Below are positions 63,191 through 64,000 of a DNA stretch of 64,000 bases, one piece after another. Position 1 is the first letter of the stretch. Each line of letters begins with the position of its first letter. Origin of the DNA: Arctopsyche grandis (taxonomy: Eukaryota > Arthropoda > Insecta > Trichoptera > Hydropsychidae); assembly GCF_051622035.1 (NCBI RefSeq), contig NC_135360.1:32133206-32197205 (forward strand), in the 5' to 3' direction. Under the pieces are notes generated by a model that was not told where the DNA came from, searched no databases, and worked only from the letters and a program-made list of their open reading frames with translations. A program made the translations under genes and the position numbers.

Positions 63191-64000
63191 AAATAAATAA
63201 AATAAATTGCATACTCTCATTGTATAATAAATTAGCACACTGACTAGGAATAGACAATGAATAGACACTTAAATACAATGAAATAGGACATAAATTTATA
63301 GTATGGTAAGTGAATACATTTATACAACATATTAATCGTTCATGCTATAATGTTTCTAAATGTGTCCTTTGATGTAAACCTTCTGATAGCTTAAACAAAC
63401 ATTAGATCTAATCATTCAATAGCCTTTTATAAAACGCAATAAATCTTTTAATATGCCCCAGTATAAAGATTAGAAAGTATACATTTATAACTTAATTGCA
63501 CTTAAACGATTTCCGTATTATGAAAATGAATGAAAAATTATACAAATGTATGCAAATTTTATCCAACTAATTGATTCATACAAGTTAAATGCACAATATT
63601 TAAATATTGCAAAGATTTACACAACAACGTTGAAATTATATAACTGAAATATAGTCGCAACTATCGACATGTTGAGCAACACTACGATGATGAATTATCA
63701 TTAGGTATTATGATGTAGCGGAAGTTACGACATTACACACTCAAAACGAACGAACGGTGCAACGGCCGTTATTCGAAAGTCATTATTTCGGTAAAGAGCA
63801 AAACTATCATGAAATTTTCAATTTCGTACAGCGTCATAATAAGCACTTTTCTAAGAAATTCGACACGAATTCAAAGTAAACACGTTCGCTATGATGGATA
63901 TCGAGTTTGAATGTCTCGAGGGCTTTTCGTGTGTAATTAAGGTCGAGGTCGAACCGACAATTTTCTGGCTATATTGTTATTAAGGGCGCATTTATAAAAG
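63191..64000. other. No gene seen
   Basis: AT-rich, becoming GC-richer from about 63700; nothing recognised. Confidence 0.45.

Overview
This is a eukaryotic window. It is AT-rich (roughly 70% A+T by eye), repeat-dense and gene-poor. The two protein-coding genes that can be reconstructed have short GT-AG introns and encode CRAL-TRIO (alpha-tocopherol-transfer-protein-like) proteins of the kind expanded in holometabolous insects. The closest resemblance I recall is to moth, butterfly and caddisfly proteins, so an insect, perhaps Lepidoptera or Trichoptera, is the best guess. The order is inferred, not proven.

Genes. Gene 1 (minus strand, 32087 down to 28950) has seven coding exons and an uninterrupted 306-aa CRAL-TRIO protein with every expected hallmark. 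Gene 2 (minus strand, 56763 down to 53862) has five coding exons and a 336-aa diverged paralogue. It keeps three gene-1 introns at the same place and phase, but has lost the LP-E-YGG signature and has a long lysine-rich tail. A near-identical copy of the gene-2 exon 2 / exon 3 block sits about 8 kb away at 46578-47103 as a pseudogene fragment. A TATA/initiator pair lies upstream of gene 2.

Mobile DNA fills most of the rest. Left part (1-14700): a tandem duplication, a 1.95-kb hAT element with a perfect 8-bp target duplication, a 0.4-kb Helitron, tRNA-derived SINEs, an interrupted Jockey-like LINE tail, and a foldback element built of ACTGGTCAC repeats. Middle (17600-28000): a LINE fragment carrying both a hairpin MITE (9-bp duplication) and a Jockey-like LINE copy (13-bp duplication); an array of CCGGAAGT-containing units about 150 bp apart; and a longer LINE reverse-transcriptase pseudogene. 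At 37517-39587 a pogo/Tigger transposon contains an RTE-type LINE that contains a PIF/Harbinger-type MITE; all three borders can be read. At 41920-43060 a second RTE copy is split by a CACTA-like element. A 405-bp solo LTR with 4-bp duplication lies at 49487-49891, beside one of three copies of a 0.55-kb repeat.

The most interesting links are three. The SINE family and one LINE family end in what looks like the same stem-loop with different stem sequences, suggesting that this LINE mobilises the SINE. The second CRAL-TRIO gene appears to have been rebuilt or released from constraint in its C-terminal lobe. A gene-2 exon block has been copied next to SINEs. Long stretches (about 32-37 kb, 14.7-17.6 kb, 1.2-4 kb) hold nothing I can name.
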